A DNA stretch of 64,000 nt from Acinetobacter rudis (GTDB lineage Bacteria > Pseudomonadota > Gammaproteobacteria > Pseudomonadales > Moraxellaceae), in assembly GCF_031157835.1 (NCBI RefSeq), contig NZ_JAVIDR010000010.1:41196-105195 (forward strand), read 5' to 3'. How positions within the stretch are numbered: the first letter of the stretch is position 1; each line of letters begins with the position of its first letter. Below are positions 9,524 to 19,976 of the stretch, in pieces. The notes under the pieces were generated by a model, which was not told the DNA's origin, searched no databases, and worked only from the letters and a program-made list of their open reading frames with translations. The position numbers were made by a program, and so were the translations under genes.

Positions 9524-10597
9524 ATGACGACTTTAAAAAATGATCGCTTTCTACGTGCCTTATTACGTGAACCTGTGGATACGACTCCAGTCTGGATGAT
9601 GCGTCAAGCTGGCCGTTATTTACCTGAATATCGTGAGACTCGCAGTCAAGCGGGGGATTTTCTTTCACTGTGTAAAAATACCGAACTTGCTTGTGAAGTG
9701 ACATTGCAACCTTTGCGTCGTTATGAGTTGGATGCTGCAATTTTATTTTCAGATATTCTTACTGTGCCAGATGCAATGGGACTCGGATTATATTTTGAGG
9801 CTGGCGAAGGACCTAAGTTTCATAAAACCATACGTACTGAACAAGATGTTGCTAATTTAACCAAGTTGAATGCTAAAGCTGATTTAGCCTATGTTATGGA
9901 TGCAGTATCTGCTATTCGTTCAGCATTATCAGGACAAGTACCATTGATTGGTTTTTCTGGTAGTCCTTGGACATTGGCCACATATATGATCGAAGGTGGA
10001 TCAAGCAAAGATTTTCGTTTTAGTAAAGAAATGCTTTACCGTCAACCTGAGGTTTTGCATGCTTTACTTGATCATCTTGCTGATGCGGTAATCGACTATT
10101 TAAATGCGCAAATTGATGCAGGTGCGCAAGCCGTTCAGATATTTGATAGTTGGGGAGGTGCATTAGCACATCAACAATATATAGACTTCTCTTTACGTTA
10201 TATGCAGAAAATTGTGGCAGGCTTACAGCGTGAGAAAGAGGGACGTAAAGTACCTGTAATTTTATTTACTAAAGGTGGTGGTCAATGGCTTGAACCAATG
10301 GTAATGACTGGTGCTGATGCTTTAGGTTTAGATTGGACCACACCTTTAAATGTTGCGAGACAGGCCGTTGCTGGCCGTGTTGCTTTACAGGGTAATCTAG
10401 ATCCAGCAACCTTATATGGTTCTAAGTCAGAAATTGAAAGAGCAGTAAAAGCAATGCTTGATGATGCTTATGCCGGTGGTGAGACTACAGGCTATGTCGC
10501 AAACTTAGGACATGGTATTACACAGTGGGTTAATCCAGAGCAACCAAAAATCTTTGTAGATACTGTACATGAGTATAGTGCTCAGTATCTGAAATAA
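9524..10597 (+). CDS. hemE: Uroporphyrinogen decarboxylase HemE
   Basis: Cytoplasmic haem-pathway enzyme that removes four acetate carboxyls from uroporphyrinogen III to give coproporphyrinogen III. The 357-residue length is normal. The N-terminal signature [16 protein letters not shown] is intact and supplies the substrate-binding Arg residues. The second signature [17 protein letters not shown] and the downstream active-site segments (FDSWGG, LQGNLDP) are also present. It stands alone except for a membrane-protein gene starting 23 bases downstream. Confidence 0.97.
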   Translation: MTTLKNDRFLRALLREPVDTTPVWMMRQAGRYLPEYRETRSQAGDFLSLCKNTELACEVTLQPLRRYELDAAILFSDILTVPDAMGLGLYFEAGEGPKFHKTIRTEQDVANLTKLNAKADLAYVMDAVSAIRSALSGQVPLIGFSGSPWTLATYMIEGGSSKDFRFSKEMLYRQPEVLHALLDHLADAVIDYLNAQIDAGAQAVQIFDSWGGALAHQQYIDFSLRYMQKIVAGLQREKEGRKVPVILFTKGGGQWLEPMVMTGADALGLDWTTPLNVARQAVAGRVALQGNLDPATLYGSKSEIERAVKAMLDDAYAGGETTGYVANLGHGITQWVNPEQPKIFVDTVHEYSAQYLK

Positions 10598-10620
10598 GTT
10601 TTGCTTTGAGAATTTATCAC

Positions 10621-11418
10621 ATGAGTGTGATCATTAATCTTATACGTTTTTCCAGCTTAGCCGCTTCGGCGGCTGTGTTTGGGATATTGCTGCTTTTGGC
10701 ATTTGTCCTTAGTGTTTCTATGGATGATACGGCTTACTTTGGATTTTATCGTTACGATTATTTATTATTCTTTGCATTAATGATTCAGTTTACCATGCTC
10801 TATTTCAAGCTAGAGTCTTGGAATGAAGCGAAGGTTATTGCATTGTTTCATGTAATGGCCATGGTCATGGAGATTGTGCTTACTAGTCCTGTTATTGGCT
10901 CTTGGTATTATCCACAACCATCGGTGTTTAAAATAATTACTGTGCCTTTGTTCGCAGGTTTTATGTATTCAGCCGTGGGTAGTTTTTTTTCTCGCGGTAT
11001 TCGTTTATTACAAGTGCAATTTGACCATTTACCTAGTTTTACCGCCATGATGAGTTTGGCTGTATTATCTTATTTAAATTTTATGACTAAATTCGTAATT
11101 TACGATTTTCGTTATTTTTTATTCCTTTGGAGTGTTCTTTTATTTTATAAAACGAGAGTGCAATTTAACCTAGGCAATTATAAAATTCATAGTCCTATGT
11201 TATTGGTACTTCTCATTTTGGCTGTAATCATTTGGGTTGCAGAGAATATTAGTACTTTTTATCAAATTTGGTTATACCCAAGCCAGATTGACGCTTGGCA
11301 TATGGTTGGACTGGGTAAAATTGGTTCTTGGTATTTATTGCTCCTGTTGAGCTTAGTATTGGTGTTAAAAATACTGGGTGATCGTGATCAACAAGGACAT
11401 TGGTATATTAAGCATTAA
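10621..11418 (+). CDS. Multi-pass inner-membrane protein, unknown function
   Basis: I do not recognise the family. The start at 10621 (MSVIINLI) is preferred over an upstream in-frame codon at 10606. The protein has about 265 residues and 7-8 hydrophobic helices across its whole length, with Tyr/Trp at the helix ends and a short basic C-terminus. It follows hemE closely and may be transcribed with it, but nothing in the sequence ties it to haem synthesis. Confidence 0.7.
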   Translation: MSVIINLIRFSSLAASAAVFGILLLLAFVLSVSMDDTAYFGFYRYDYLLFFALMIQFTMLYFKLESWNEAKVIALFHVMAMVMEIVLTSPVIGSWYYPQPSVFKIITVPLFAGFMYSAVGSFFSRGIRLLQVQFDHLPSFTAMMSLAVLSYLNFMTKFVIYDFRYFLFLWSVLLFYKTRVQFNLGNYKIHSPMLLVLLILAVIIWVAENISTFYQIWLYPSQIDAWHMVGLGKIGSWYLLLLLSLVLVLKILGDRDQQGHWYIKH

Positions 11419-11561
11419 TAGCAATATACAGTCATATATTTCTATCGTATTCAATTGGCAGCAACATAAAAATAAATAGACCGAGAAGTCATCAATAATA
11501 TGTAAATTTCGGTTAGAGTATTATGCAACAAGTTGCAAAGCCAATATTTGAAGGACTCATC

Positions 11562-13595
11562 ATGACAACTCGCTATGCACATATTTTAAAACCTCTACAT
11601 TTAGGTTATACAACGATTAAGAACCGTGTGGTGATGGGATCCATGCACACTGGATTAGAAGATCGCTTTTATAATTATCCTAAGCTTGCAGCTTATTTTG
11701 AAGAGCGTGCTAAGGGCGGAGTGGGCCTGATTATTACTGGTGGGATATCGCCCAATCGCCAAGGTTGGTTATTACCCGCAGGTGGTACGATGAACCACTT
11801 AGGGGATATCGTTCCTCATCGATTAGTAACCCATGCAGTACATAAACATGGTTCGAAAATTTTAATGCAGATTTTGCATGCTGGACGCTATGGTTATCAG
11901 CCTTTCGTCGTTTCAGCAAGCCCCATAAAATCGCCTATTTCACCTTTTAAACCACGCCAATTAACTGAAAAACAAATATTACAAACCATTGAAGATTTTG
12001 CACATACAGCGAGTTTGGCAAAACGTGCAGGTTATGATGGGGTTGAGGTGATGGGGTCAGAAGGCTACTTGATTAACCAATTTCTGAGTCGACATGTGAA
12101 TCAGCGTGAAGATTGTTGGGGCGGAGATATTCAAAATCGCATGCGTTTTGCTGTAGAAATAGTGAAAGCCATTCGTGCCAAAGTGGGTGAAAAGTTTATT
12201 ATCAGTTTCCGTTTATCCCTGCTCGATTTGGTACATGACGGTAATACTATGGACGAAGTTATCGTTGTTGCTCAAGCTTTAGAAAAAGTCGGTGTTACAT
12301 TATTGAATACGGGTATTGGATGGCATGAAGCACGTATTCCTACTATTGTAACATCTGTCCCAAGAGCGGCTTTTGTTGATTATACTGCTGAGGTTAAGAA
12401 ACACGTCTCGTTACCCGTTATTGCATCAAACCGCATTAACATGCCCGATACAGCAGAAGAAATTTTGGCACAAGGTCAAGCTGATATGGTGCAAATGGCA
12501 CGTCCATTATTAGCCGATCCGTATTGGGTAAGTAAAACAGCAACTAATCGTGTTCAAGAGATTAATACTTGTATTGCATGTAATCAGGCTTGTTTAGATC
12601 ACACCTTTAAGAATCAACGTGCTACATGTTTAGTCAATCCAAGAGCCGCTTATGAGACTGAGTTGGTTTATATCAAAACAAAACGTCCTAAACGCATCGC
12701 CGTGGTTGGTGCTGGTGTTGCTGGTATGTCGGCTGCAACCGTTGCTGCAGGGCGTGGTCACCAAGTGACCCTATTTGAAGCCAGCAGCGAGGTTGGTGGG
12801 CAATTTAATTTGGCGAAAGTTGTCCCTGGTAAAGAAGAGTTTCATGAGACAATTCGTTATTTCAAAGGTCAAATTCAATTAACAGGCGTGGAATTAAGAT
12901 TAAATACCAAAGTTAATCGAGAGCAACTTGAACGTGAAGGATTTGATGAGGTCATTGTTGCTACAGGTGTTATTCCTCGTGCACTGAAGATTGAGGGTAG
13001 TCACGCACCTCAAGTATTGTCTTATGCTGAAGTATTGAGAGGAGCTCCTGTGGGGTTGCGTGTTGCTGTGATTGGTGCTGGAGGAATAGGCTTTGATGTT
13101 TCAGAATATTTATTAAAGCCTGAACATCAACCCCAACCACAAACAATTGCGGATTGGAAGCGTGAATGGGGGGTTGATCAACATTCAAATTATGTTTCTG
13201 AAGGTGGTCTACAAACTGCTGAAGTTGAATCACCAATACGTGAAATTTATTTAATGCAACGCAAGACTACGGCTTTGGGAGCAGGTTTAGGTAAGACTTC
13301 TGGATGGGTACATCGCGCACAATTGAAGAAACATGCAGTAAAAATGCTACGTGGTGTGCAATACAAGGCTGTAACCGATGAAGGTATTTGGGTTGATATC
13401 AATGGCCAAGATCAATTGTTACGTGTAGATACGGTTGTCGTGTGTGCTGGACAGGAGTCTGTTGCAGATTTGATGCCAAAGCAAGATGAGAAAACATTTG
13501 CAAAATACCATATTATTGGTGGAGCTAAATTGGCAGCAGAGCTTGATGCAAAGCGTGCAATCCGTGAAGGTGCTGAATTAGCAGCCAAAATATAA
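11562..13595 (+). CDS. fadH: NADPH-dependent 2,4-dienoyl-CoA reductase FadH
   Basis: Reduces 2,4-dienoyl-CoA during beta-oxidation of unsaturated fatty acids. With the start at 11562 (GAAGGA upstream) it has 677 residues, close to E. coli FadH (about 672). Residues 1-330 form an Old Yellow Enzyme-type FMN TIM barrel ([25 protein letters not shown]). A 4Fe-4S motif [11 protein letters not shown]...C follows at about 340-360. The C-terminal half has two nucleotide-binding folds ([23 protein letters not shown]) for FAD and NADPH. Other members of this iron-sulfur flavoenzyme family have different substrates, but the length and motifs favour FadH. Confidence 0.93.
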   Translation: MTTRYAHILKPLHLGYTTIKNRVVMGSMHTGLEDRFYNYPKLAAYFEERAKGGVGLIITGGISPNRQGWLLPAGGTMNHLGDIVPHRLVTHAVHKHGSKILMQILHAGRYGYQPFVVSASPIKSPISPFKPRQLTEKQILQTIEDFAHTASLAKRAGYDGVEVMGSEGYLINQFLSRHVNQREDCWGGDIQNRMRFAVEIVKAIRAKVGEKFIISFRLSLLDLVHDGNTMDEVIVVAQALEKVGVTLLNTGIGWHEARIPTIVTSVPRAAFVDYTAEVKKHVSLPVIASNRINMPDTAEEILAQGQADMVQMARPLLADPYWVSKTATNRVQEINTCIACNQACLDHTFKNQRATCLVNPRAAYETELVYIKTKRPKRIAVVGAGVAGMSAATVAAGRGHQVTLFEASSEVGGQFNLAKVVPGKEEFHETIRYFKGQIQLTGVELRLNTKVNREQLEREGFDEVIVATGVIPRALKIEGSHAPQVLSYAEVLRGAPVGLRVAVIGAGGIGFDVSEYLLKPEHQPQPQTIADWKREWGVDQHSNYVSEGGLQTAEVESPIREIYLMQRKTTALGAGLGKTSGWVHRAQLKKHAVKMLRGVQYKAVTDEGIWVDINGQDQLLRVDTVVVCAGQESVADLMPKQDEKTFAKYHIIGGAKLAAELDAKRAIREGAELAAKI

Positions 13596-13682
13596 GGTTT
13601 TTGTTGAAACATTATTCACTTGAACATTTTTTTATGAATTTTACTTGTATAAGAGCAAGAAGCTTTGTATTCTTGCGCACAT

Positions 13683-13772
13683 GGAAGCGTGGCAGAGTGG
13701 TTTAATGCACCGGTCTTGAAAACCGACGAGGGCGCGAGTCCTCCGTGAGTTCGAATCTCACCGCTTCCGCCA
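13683..13772 (+). tRNA. tRNA-Ser (anticodon UGA)
   Basis: A 90-base class II tRNA. The acceptor stem GGAAGCG pairs with CGCTTCC, discriminator G and encoded CCA follow, the anticodon loop is CTTGAAA (UGA), a long variable arm (GAGGGCGCGAGTCCTC) is present, and the T arm contains GTTCGAATC. The long variable arm and UGA anticodon identify tRNA-Ser. Confidence 0.97.
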
Positions 13773-13783
13773 AATTCTGAATC

Positions 13784-13813
13784 AAGCCCTTGTGAAAACA
13801 AGGGCTTTTTTCT
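13784..13813 (+). terminator. Rho-independent terminator after tRNA-Ser
   Basis: Stem AAGCCCTTG / CAAGGGCTT with loop TGAAAA is followed by TTTT. It lies 12 bases after the tRNA CCA end. Confidence 0.85.
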
Positions 13814-13865
13814 TGTCTATGATTTACGTTTACACATGGTTTCACCTTCACTAAAGGGGGTATTT

Positions 13866-14834
13866 TTATTCTGTGAAAACGTCAATTGCAATTTTCCCTT
13901 GTATCCCGTTATTTTTACTTTCCAAACGGGCATGAGCGAGTGAAATGTCTTTTAGTGAATAAATTGCACCAATGTGTGGGCGTAATTGACCACGTTCAAC
14001 TAAGGTGGTTAATTCATCCAGTTTTCCACGGTTTTGTCTTGTAAAAACAAAATGGTAACTCGCATTTTTAGCCCAAGCTTGGATAAGATTCTGTGGTTGG
14101 TCTATATCCACAATACTGACAACTCGACCTAATTGGGCTAGCGCATCTGGGCTTTTGGATAAGGTATGACCACCAATTGTGTCTAAGATTACATCTACAC
14201 CTTGTCCATGAGTTTCTTTCATGATGAAATCAACATAATCTTCATGTTCATAGTCAATAATTGCGTCGGCCCCAAGTCGATGCACAAATTGTCGATTCAT
14301 TTCACGTACTGTTGTAAATACTTTGGCACCAACAGCTTTTGCTATTTGAATAGCGATATGCCCAACGCCACCAGCGCCTCCATGTATTAATATTGTCTCG
14401 TTTGCTTGCAAATTAGCTCGTGTAATCAGCCCTTCCCAAACAGTACCACCAACCAAGCTTAAACTTGCGGCTTCAAGATGATTTAATGAGGCTGGTTTCT
14501 TTGCCACAATATTTTCGTCAGCAACATGGTATTCAGCATAACTTCCTGAACCATTGAATATTTGGGGGGTATACCAAACTTCATCCCCAACTGAGAAAAG
14601 GTTTACACCCTCACCAATTGCTTCAATTACTCCTGATACATCATGTCCAGTGATAGCGGGTAAGGGTACAAGATCTGCATAGTCACCTCTACGTACCTGA
14701 TAATCTAGGGGATTAATTGAAGTCGCATATACACGGACTAATACTTGCCCTGTTTTTGGGGTAGGTTTAGTTACATCACAATATTCAAATTGGTTTGAAT
14801 CACCAAAAGATTTTAAAACAGCTGCTTTCATCAT
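13866..14834 (-). CDS. NADPH:quinone oxidoreductase-like medium-chain reductase
   Basis: A 322-residue MDR-superfamily enzyme. The N-terminal GroES-like domain has [13 protein letters not shown] and [12 protein letters not shown], and the Rossmann domain has [19 protein letters not shown] (about 145-165). The zinc-binding Cys/His residues of true alcohol dehydrogenases are absent, so it belongs with the zinc-free quinone/enone reductases. The ArsR-type gene ends 61 bases upstream on the same strand, suggesting a regulator-enzyme operon for reactive quinone or enone stress. The substrate is unknown. Confidence 0.85.
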   Translation of the reverse strand: MMKAAVLKSFGDSNQFEYCDVTKPTPKTGQVLVRVYATSINPLDYQVRRGDYADLVPLPAITGHDVSGVIEAIGEGVNLFSVGDEVWYTPQIFNGSGSYAEYHVADENIVAKKPASLNHLEAASLSLVGGTVWEGLITRANLQANETILIHGGAGGVGHIAIQIAKAVGAKVFTTVREMNRQFVHRLGADAIIDYEHEDYVDFIMKETHGQGVDVILDTIGGHTLSKSPDALAQLGRVVSIVDIDQPQNLIQAWAKNASYHFVFTRQNRGKLDELTTLVERGQLRPHIGAIYSLKDISLAHARLESKNNGIQGKIAIDVFTE

Positions 14835-14895
14835 TAAACCTTATTTCGTTAAAAAGAGATATCGGGAATTATCGATGTGTTGATTTAAAAAAAAA

Positions 14896-15198
14896 CTACA
14901 GCTCTGTGCCAATAAGTTCTGCTAAAGCACGTATTGCAGCTTCATTACGTTTGTAATAGGTCCACTGTCCAACACGTTTAACCTCAACCAGGCCAGCACG
15001 TTGTAGTGTAGAAAGATAATCAGACACTGTAGACTGTGAGAGCCCAACGCCTTCTTGAATGCTACTGACGCAAACACCCAAAGTAAAAACATCGCCTTCA
15101 TCTTGAGGCGGGAAGTGTTTTACAGGGTCTTTTAAGCCTTTTAAAATTTCAAGGCGTGTGCGGTTTGAGAGCGCTTTAAATACATCGATCAATTCCAT
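14896..15198 (-). CDS. ArsR-family winged-helix regulator
   Basis: A 100-residue DNA-binding protein. It begins with the ArsR signature (LSNRTRLEILKGLKD, about 10-25), then a recognition helix (VGLSQSTVSDYLSTLQRAGLV, about 52-72) and the wing (VKRVGQWTYYKRN). The usual metal motif ELCVCDL is replaced by VCVSSIQ, which keeps one Cys, so it is more likely a redox or small-molecule sensor than an arsenic sensor. It probably regulates the reductase gene directly downstream. Confidence 0.88.
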   Translation of the reverse strand: MELIDVFKALSNRTRLEILKGLKDPVKHFPPQDEGDVFTLGVCVSSIQEGVGLSQSTVSDYLSTLQRAGLVEVKRVGQWTYYKRNEAAIRALAELIGTEL

Positions 15199-15303
15199 GA
15201 CATGATTGTATCGAAATATACAGATATGTCTATCATAAATTTAAATGCGCAGAGAAAGAGGTTTTAGTTTCAGCTAGCTAGGATTGGTGATATCCCAATT
15301 GGG

Positions 15304-16116
15304 TCATTTTGTTTGGTTGATATGAGAGAAATATTGTTTGGGTGGATAACCAAAAGCTTTTTTAAACATTGTAATGAAATTACTGGTACTGCTATAACCT
15401 AATTGATCTGAGATTTCATTTAATGAAATTTGATTCATCGCTAATAATTCACAAGCTCTACTTAATTTAACTTGTTGTATCCACTGATATATATTAATAC
15501 CAGTATCTTTTAGAAATAAGCGTCTTAATGTACTTTCAGACATTGCATATTGCTTTGCTATTTCTTTTATAGAAATTTTATGGTGTAAATTGTCTAAAAT
15601 ATTTTGCGAAACTTTCTTTAAACGTTCATTTTGAGGAATAGGAATGGATAATGGTTCTAGTGGCGCTAATCGAACTTCATTCATAATAACTGCAGCAATA
15701 CATTTTCTTTCATAATCAAGCTCCATTATCAGAGGCCATTGTGCAGCGGTCTGCGTAAGCACTCTAAGTATTTCATTAAAATGAATGACACATGGTTGAG
15801 CAGGTAGATTTACGCATTGGTCTGGACGAACAAAGATAGTATATCCTGATTTTACATTATGAATTTTGATTTGGTGCTGAGTTCTGGGAGGAAGCCAACA
15901 TGCTCGAAGTGAGGGAAGTACCCAAGAAGCATGTTTTGTATCTACTTGTACAAACCCAGATTCAACACAAAATAATTGCCCTCGTTGATGTGCATGCGAT
16001 GCATATTCACGATTGCCTAGTTTAAATTCATTGCTCTCATTTTCATCACCTTTTAATGCAATGATTTCAGGTCCATTTTCCAATTCGCTGGTATCGATAT
16101 CTAAATGAAGATTCAT
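15304..16116 (-). CDS. AraC-family transcriptional regulator
   Basis: 270 residues: an N-terminal cupin-type sensor (HAHQRGQLFCVESGFVQV with a PPRTQHQI strand, about 40-110) and a C-terminal double helix-turn-helix (about 165-265, with IKEIAKQYAMSESTLRRLF and LNEISDQLGYSSTSNFITMFKKAFG). It is divergent from the drug-exporter-like MFS gene with about 100 bases between, so it probably controls that exporter. The effector is not evident. Confidence 0.9.
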   Translation of the reverse strand: MNLHLDIDTSELENGPEIIALKGDENESNEFKLGNREYASHAHQRGQLFCVESGFVQVDTKHASWVLPSLRACWLPPRTQHQIKIHNVKSGYTIFVRPDQCVNLPAQPCVIHFNEILRVLTQTAAQWPLIMELDYERKCIAAVIMNEVRLAPLEPLSIPIPQNERLKKVSQNILDNLHHKISIKEIAKQYAMSESTLRRLFLKDTGINIYQWIQQVKLSRACELLAMNQISLNEISDQLGYSSTSNFITMFKKAFGYPPKQYFSHINQTK

Positions 16117-16215
16117 GTTGAATAAAAATCAAACTTTTATGGAATTATCTCAATATAGTGGCATCAAATAACTGTGGCAACATTTGCTTTCTATTTAAAT
16201 GAAGTCAGAAAGATA

Positions 16216-17658
16216 ATGAATGAAGCCAAACCTTTAGCTACAGTTTCTTTGGTGAAAGAAACAAAGAACAAAACAATTGCAGTCGTTATTGCCTGTATAT
16301 GTTCATTTATGGTGGTTGCAGATGGCAGCATTATTAATGTTTCTTTATACACAATTAAGCAAGCTTTGTTATTGTCTGAAATACAAATGCAATGGGTTGT
16401 CGATATTTACTTATTGTGTTTGGGGGGATTCATGCTCTTAGCCTCAAAGTTAAGTGATATTTATGGGAGAAAACAAGTCTTAATTTACGGTATTGTTATT
16501 TTCACTTTGGCTAGTTTTATTGGGGGAATTGCGAGGTCAGGGGAAATACTCATCTTTGCTCGAGCATTGCAAGGTCTAGGAGCTGCTGTTCTTGCAACAT
16601 CCCCTTTAGCTATTATTGTTACCGTATACGATATTCCTGTCGAAAAAGAACGCGCAATTCGTTATTGGGCAGCTTGTACTGCAATGGGGTCTGCTTTTGG
16701 CGTGTTTATTGGTGGCGTGTTAACGACTTATTTAAGTTGGCATTGGGTTATGTTCATTAATCTCCCAATTGGGGTGGTATTGTTTGGTTTGGTGAGATCA
16801 TCTTTCAATAGTTCTCAGCATAGAAGCAAAGCTTATAAACTCGATTGGATTGGTGCAATTTCAAGTACAGTTGCGCTTATAAGTTTTTTATATGCAATTA
16901 CTTATTCTAGTCATTATGGTTTGAACTCAGAAATGACATTAATGATGCTTTTGGTGTCCTTTATTTCAGTTGTCATTTTTATAAGTGTCGAGAAAACTGC
17001 TGATAATCCATTAGTTAAATTCTCTATTTTTAGATATAAAAAGTTTTCAGTCGGACTTTTTGTTGTTGCTATGCTTGGTATTTCACTGAGTTCATCATTA
17101 TATTTTTTGGCATTAATGCTACAAATTAAAGATGGTTTTACCCCAATACAAATAGGCTTAAAGATTTTACCTATGGCAATTAGTCTAGCAATTGCTGCTC
17201 TCTTATCGAGTAAGTTAAAGCAAATAGGATTTTCACAATTGGCTTTTATTGGGAATATTCTTTCTAGTATTGGGTTTTTATTGTTATTTTTATTACCAGA
17301 ATCTTATTCTTATTATGAGCATTTATTATTACCCGTTGTTTTAATTGGTTGTGGAAATGGACTAATTATGATGAATGCAACAAATCTAATATTGAGTGAT
17401 ATTCCTAAAAAAGATTCTGGTTTAGCCGCAGGTCTGCAAAATACAACTCGACAATTAAGTGGGGCTATTGGTATTGCTTTATTGAGTGGATTCTCTCAAG
17501 TAGTGATTAATGACCTTAATACCTCAGTTGCAGATAAAACTCAGGCCATTTTCATAAGCTATCATTATGTTTTTTTCATTCTCTTTGTAGCAAGCTTGAT
17601 CGCTGGATTCTTTTGTTATCAATTACAAAGCTCAATTAAAAATTCTTTGTTGAATTAA
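16216..17658 (+). CDS. MFS exporter, DHA2 (EmrB/QacA) type
   Basis: About 480 residues from the ATG at 16216, chosen over a GTG at 16174 because an AGAAAGA tract lies close upstream. Fourteen predicted helices; motif A-like LSDIYGRKQVLIYG after helix 2 and the antiporter motif C-type segment around ACTAMGSAFGVFIGGVL. This layout is typical of proton-driven multidrug efflux. Divergent from the AraC regulator, it is the likely target of that regulator. The exported compound cannot be read from sequence. Confidence 0.85.
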   Translation: MNEAKPLATVSLVKETKNKTIAVVIACICSFMVVADGSIINVSLYTIKQALLLSEIQMQWVVDIYLLCLGGFMLLASKLSDIYGRKQVLIYGIVIFTLASFIGGIARSGEILIFARALQGLGAAVLATSPLAIIVTVYDIPVEKERAIRYWAACTAMGSAFGVFIGGVLTTYLSWHWVMFINLPIGVVLFGLVRSSFNSSQHRSKAYKLDWIGAISSTVALISFLYAITYSSHYGLNSEMTLMMLLVSFISVVIFISVEKTADNPLVKFSIFRYKKFSVGLFVVAMLGISLSSSLYFLALMLQIKDGFTPIQIGLKILPMAISLAIAALLSSKLKQIGFSQLAFIGNILSSIGFLLLFLLPESYSYYEHLLLPVVLIGCGNGLIMMNATNLILSDIPKKDSGLAAGLQNTTRQLSGAIGIALLSGFSQVVINDLNTSVADKTQAIFISYHYVFFILFVASLIAGFFCYQLQSSIKNSLLN

Positions 17659-17914
17659 ATATAGTCTAAGCAGAGAAAGTAATATGGCTGGCTATTTATA
17701 GGTCCGCAATTCCAGATGCAGTGACGATAAAACTGACATCGCACTGGGCCTTGTAACTGTAGTACGATCCTAGAGAATCCTTTATTTGATACAGGTAATG
17801 CGATAAGAGAAGTATCATTGAGTACTGTAGGTATGTAGGTGGTATTATATTCAGAACAATATCGTATGCTATTTTGATTTGAATCGTACTGTGTTTAGTT
17901 TATGAGAATGGTTG
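17659..17914. other. Gene-free stretch between two convergent MFS genes
   Basis: This stretch is visibly less AT-rich than its surroundings. On the minus strand one frame stays open for about 80 codons but has no usable start codon, and I cannot assign it. It may be debris of a lost gene. I see no RNA or repeat here. Confidence 0.3.
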
Positions 17915-17955
17915 GAAATATTGCCTAAAATTCAAATCAGTTTAGGCAATATTTC
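17915..17955. terminator. Long inverted repeat between convergent genes
   Basis: Perfect 15-bp arms (GAAATATTGCCTAAA / TTTAGGCAATATTTC) are separated by an 11-base loop. The T-run is poor, but the position 37 bases past the end of the minus-strand MFS gene fits a transcription-ending hairpin. Confidence 0.6.
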
Positions 17956-17991
17956 ACTAATTTAATCTATTAAAATTAAGTTTAATACGTA

Positions 17992-19272
17992 TTAATGAGA
18001 TTGGACTGTTTTAGCCTCTTCAAGCTTTTTCTGATGTATTGCACCAATTTTACGTGGCGCTGTTTCTTTGATAAAAGAACTGATTATCATGCCCACCACA
18101 GTACCAACTAGACTAAGATAAAAAATATTTTGAATCCCGTAATGGTTCGCAACTAAGCCAGACAATACAGGGGCGATGCCACCACCAAAAATTTCACCTG
18201 CACCAACGACTAAACCAATTGAAGATGCAACTAGTCCAGCAGGTGCTGATTCTGCTGCAATTGGTCCTGAAAGTAGTGCAATTAAACCTAAGCTGAAAAA
18301 AGATAAGGCAAAAAGTAAAATAAATAGACTTGAGATAGATGCTGCTGAATTTGCAAATAAAACGATAAAAATAGTAGAACTAAGAAAACTCAATACAGCA
18401 CTTAAACGACGACCAAACCAATCGGAAAAAGCAGGTACGAGGAATTGACCGAGAAATCCACCAAAACCAATTGCAGACACCACAAACCCCATTTGTTGTA
18501 CATTCAGTTTAAGGTAGTTTTCTAGGTATAACGGCACCATCGCACTGATTACAAAAACACAAGACATGGTACAGAATAAGCCGATCATACTTAACAGAAT
18601 ATTGCGAGTTTTAAGGATTACTGACCAATTGACTTTTTCTTGTTTGGTTGCTTTTCTTTCAGTGATAAGCAGTTTGCCACCCTGAGTTTGTTCAGGTTCT
18701 CGCAAAATGAAAAATAAAAAAATGACGAGAACAAAACCAGGGATCGCCACAACCCAAAATACCTCACGCCATGATGGCAAAATTAACATTAATTGTGTGG
18801 CGATAATGGGTCCTAAACCTAGACCAAACAATGCAAATCCACTTTGTTGTAAGCCTTGTAAAGTCCCACGGCGCGAAGGTTTTGCTGCCACAGCCGTTGC
18901 TGCAAAACTGGTTGGACAGAATGCACCCTCAGAAATACCCATTAAAGCACGGATCAGAATTAAACTGCTTAGACCCATTGCAGCACCTGAAAAACCAGAA
19001 GCCAACGAAAAAATCACTAAAGAAATTAGTAGAATTTTACGATGTCCAATTTTGTCAGAAAGATGCCCTGAGAAAATCGAGAAAATGCCCCAAGTAATAC
19101 CCAATGCACCAAAGATTAAACCGACATGCTGATAATTAAGGGAGAGGTCTTTCATGATTGAAGGCAGGAGAGGTGCAATGATCCAACGATCTAAACCGAC
19201 CAAACCAAAACCTAATGTCAGCAGTAAAACGATCTTCCATTCATAGGAAGTGTCCCATTTTTGAATATCCAT
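17992..19272 (-). CDS. MFS importer of the aryl-sulfate/hydroquinone locus
   Basis: 426 residues, 12 predicted helices. The MFS motif A, GHLSDKIGHRKILLIS, lies between helices 2 and 3, with a second copy (PAFSDWFGRRLSAV) in the second half and a central hydrophilic loop. It looks like the organic-acid/aromatic-acid branch of the superfamily. It is divergent from the hydroquinone dioxygenase operon with a 190-base shared promoter region, so its likely substrate is an aromatic of that pathway (inference). Confidence 0.82.
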   Translation of the reverse strand: MDIQKWDTSYEWKIVLLLTLGFGLVGLDRWIIAPLLPSIMKDLSLNYQHVGLIFGALGITWGIFSIFSGHLSDKIGHRKILLISLVIFSLASGFSGAAMGLSSLILIRALMGISEGAFCPTSFAATAVAAKPSRRGTLQGLQQSGFALFGLGLGPIIATQLMLILPSWREVFWVVAIPGFVLVIFLFFILREPEQTQGGKLLITERKATKQEKVNWSVILKTRNILLSMIGLFCTMSCVFVISAMVPLYLENYLKLNVQQMGFVVSAIGFGGFLGQFLVPAFSDWFGRRLSAVLSFLSSTIFIVLFANSAASISSLFILLFALSFFSLGLIALLSGPIAAESAPAGLVASSIGLVVGAGEIFGGGIAPVLSGLVANHYGIQNIFYLSLVGTVVGMIISSFIKETAPRKIGAIHQKKLEEAKTVQSH

Positions 19273-19373
19273 ATGTATTTCCTAATTATTATGAGTAAGT
19301 ATTCCTGTTACTCATTTACGTTTTTCTCGGAAATCGATTATAGAAAGATATTTTGTGCTTGATTGTTTGAAAA

Positions 19374-19417
19374 TAACGAACATTCATGTCGAAAAAGTGC
19401 TTATTGTTCATTCGTTA
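19374..19417. promoter_or_regulatory. Inverted repeat in the MFS/pnpC divergent promoter region
   Basis: Perfect 7-bp arms TAACGAA (19374-19380) and TTCGTTA (19411-19417) enclose further near-repeats (ACATTCAT and GTTCATTC). It lies 47 bases upstream of the pnpC start. This is a candidate binding site for the regulator of both divergent units; which regulator is unknown. Confidence 0.45.
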
Positions 19418-19463
19418 AACATCCCTTAATTTTGAAATAGGAAATTTGCAAAGGGAACAACAA

Positions 19464-19955
19464 ATGACTGCCTACACAACAAAATTTGGTAGTTTGAAAG
19501 ACTATGAAAAAGGATCAATTCAAATTGTTCAGGGTGAAGCAAGCAATTACGCTTTTTCAAATGTATTTGAAGTTGCTGAGCATGCAACAGCCTATGACAA
19601 AATTGTGGTGGGTCTCAATCAAAAATATGTGATTGAAACTGTGCGTGCTGAAGGTCAGTCAGTATGGTACACCGCTTCGCATGATGAGTTCGTGGTGGTG
19701 ATGGATGGAGAAATTCGTGTTGATTTCCTTAAGCTTAAAAGCACAGTAAATGTTGAAATAGAAGGAACACAGCTTGCTGGTGAACAACCTGACGGTATAC
19801 CGATGGGTTATGTTGTACTCAAAAAAGGTCATCAAGCAATTCTGCCCGCAGGTTCAGCTTATCGTTTTGAAGCAAATGATCCTTCAGTTTTATTAATCCA
19901 AACAATCAAGGGGCCATTATCGTTAGAAAAATGGTCAGAAATTTGTTTGAAATAA
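19464..19955 (+). CDS. pnpC: Hydroquinone 1,2-dioxygenase small (alpha) subunit
   Basis: A 163-residue cupin-like protein starting at 19464, after AAAGGGA. With the next gene it matches the two-subunit Fe(II) hydroquinone dioxygenases (about 19 and 38 kDa; PnpCD/HapCD). These convert hydroquinone plus O2 to 4-hydroxymuconic semialdehyde. The small subunit is non-catalytic in that family; a central strand pair (EFVVVMDGEIRV) and the C-terminal AILPAGSAYRFEAND segment form the jelly-roll core. It heads the catabolic operon, 21 bases before pnpD. Confidence 0.82.
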   Translation: MTAYTTKFGSLKDYEKGSIQIVQGEASNYAFSNVFEVAEHATAYDKIVVGLNQKYVIETVRAEGQSVWYTASHDEFVVVMDGEIRVDFLKLKSTVNVEIEGTQLAGEQPDGIPMGYVVLKKGHQAILPAGSAYRFEANDPSVLLIQTIKGPLSLEKWSEICLK

Positions 19956-19976
19956 TTATATTCAAGGAAGAACACT

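Noticed and set aside
13616..13801. Minus-strand frame across tRNA-Ser encoding a GGSGEIRTHG-like peptide
   Set aside because: This is the antisense translation of a tRNA-Ser gene, a well-known false protein in databases.
17659..17914. Minus-strand frame open for about 80 codons between the MFS genes
   Set aside because: No start codon, Cys/Tyr-rich unnatural composition, and it overlaps an intact gene end; not supportable as a gene.
18176..19132. Plus-strand open frames opposite the MFS gene, rich in Lys/Pro/Ala
   Set aside because: Antisense shadows of the MFS coding sequence; three overlapping frames here are explained by its codon bias.
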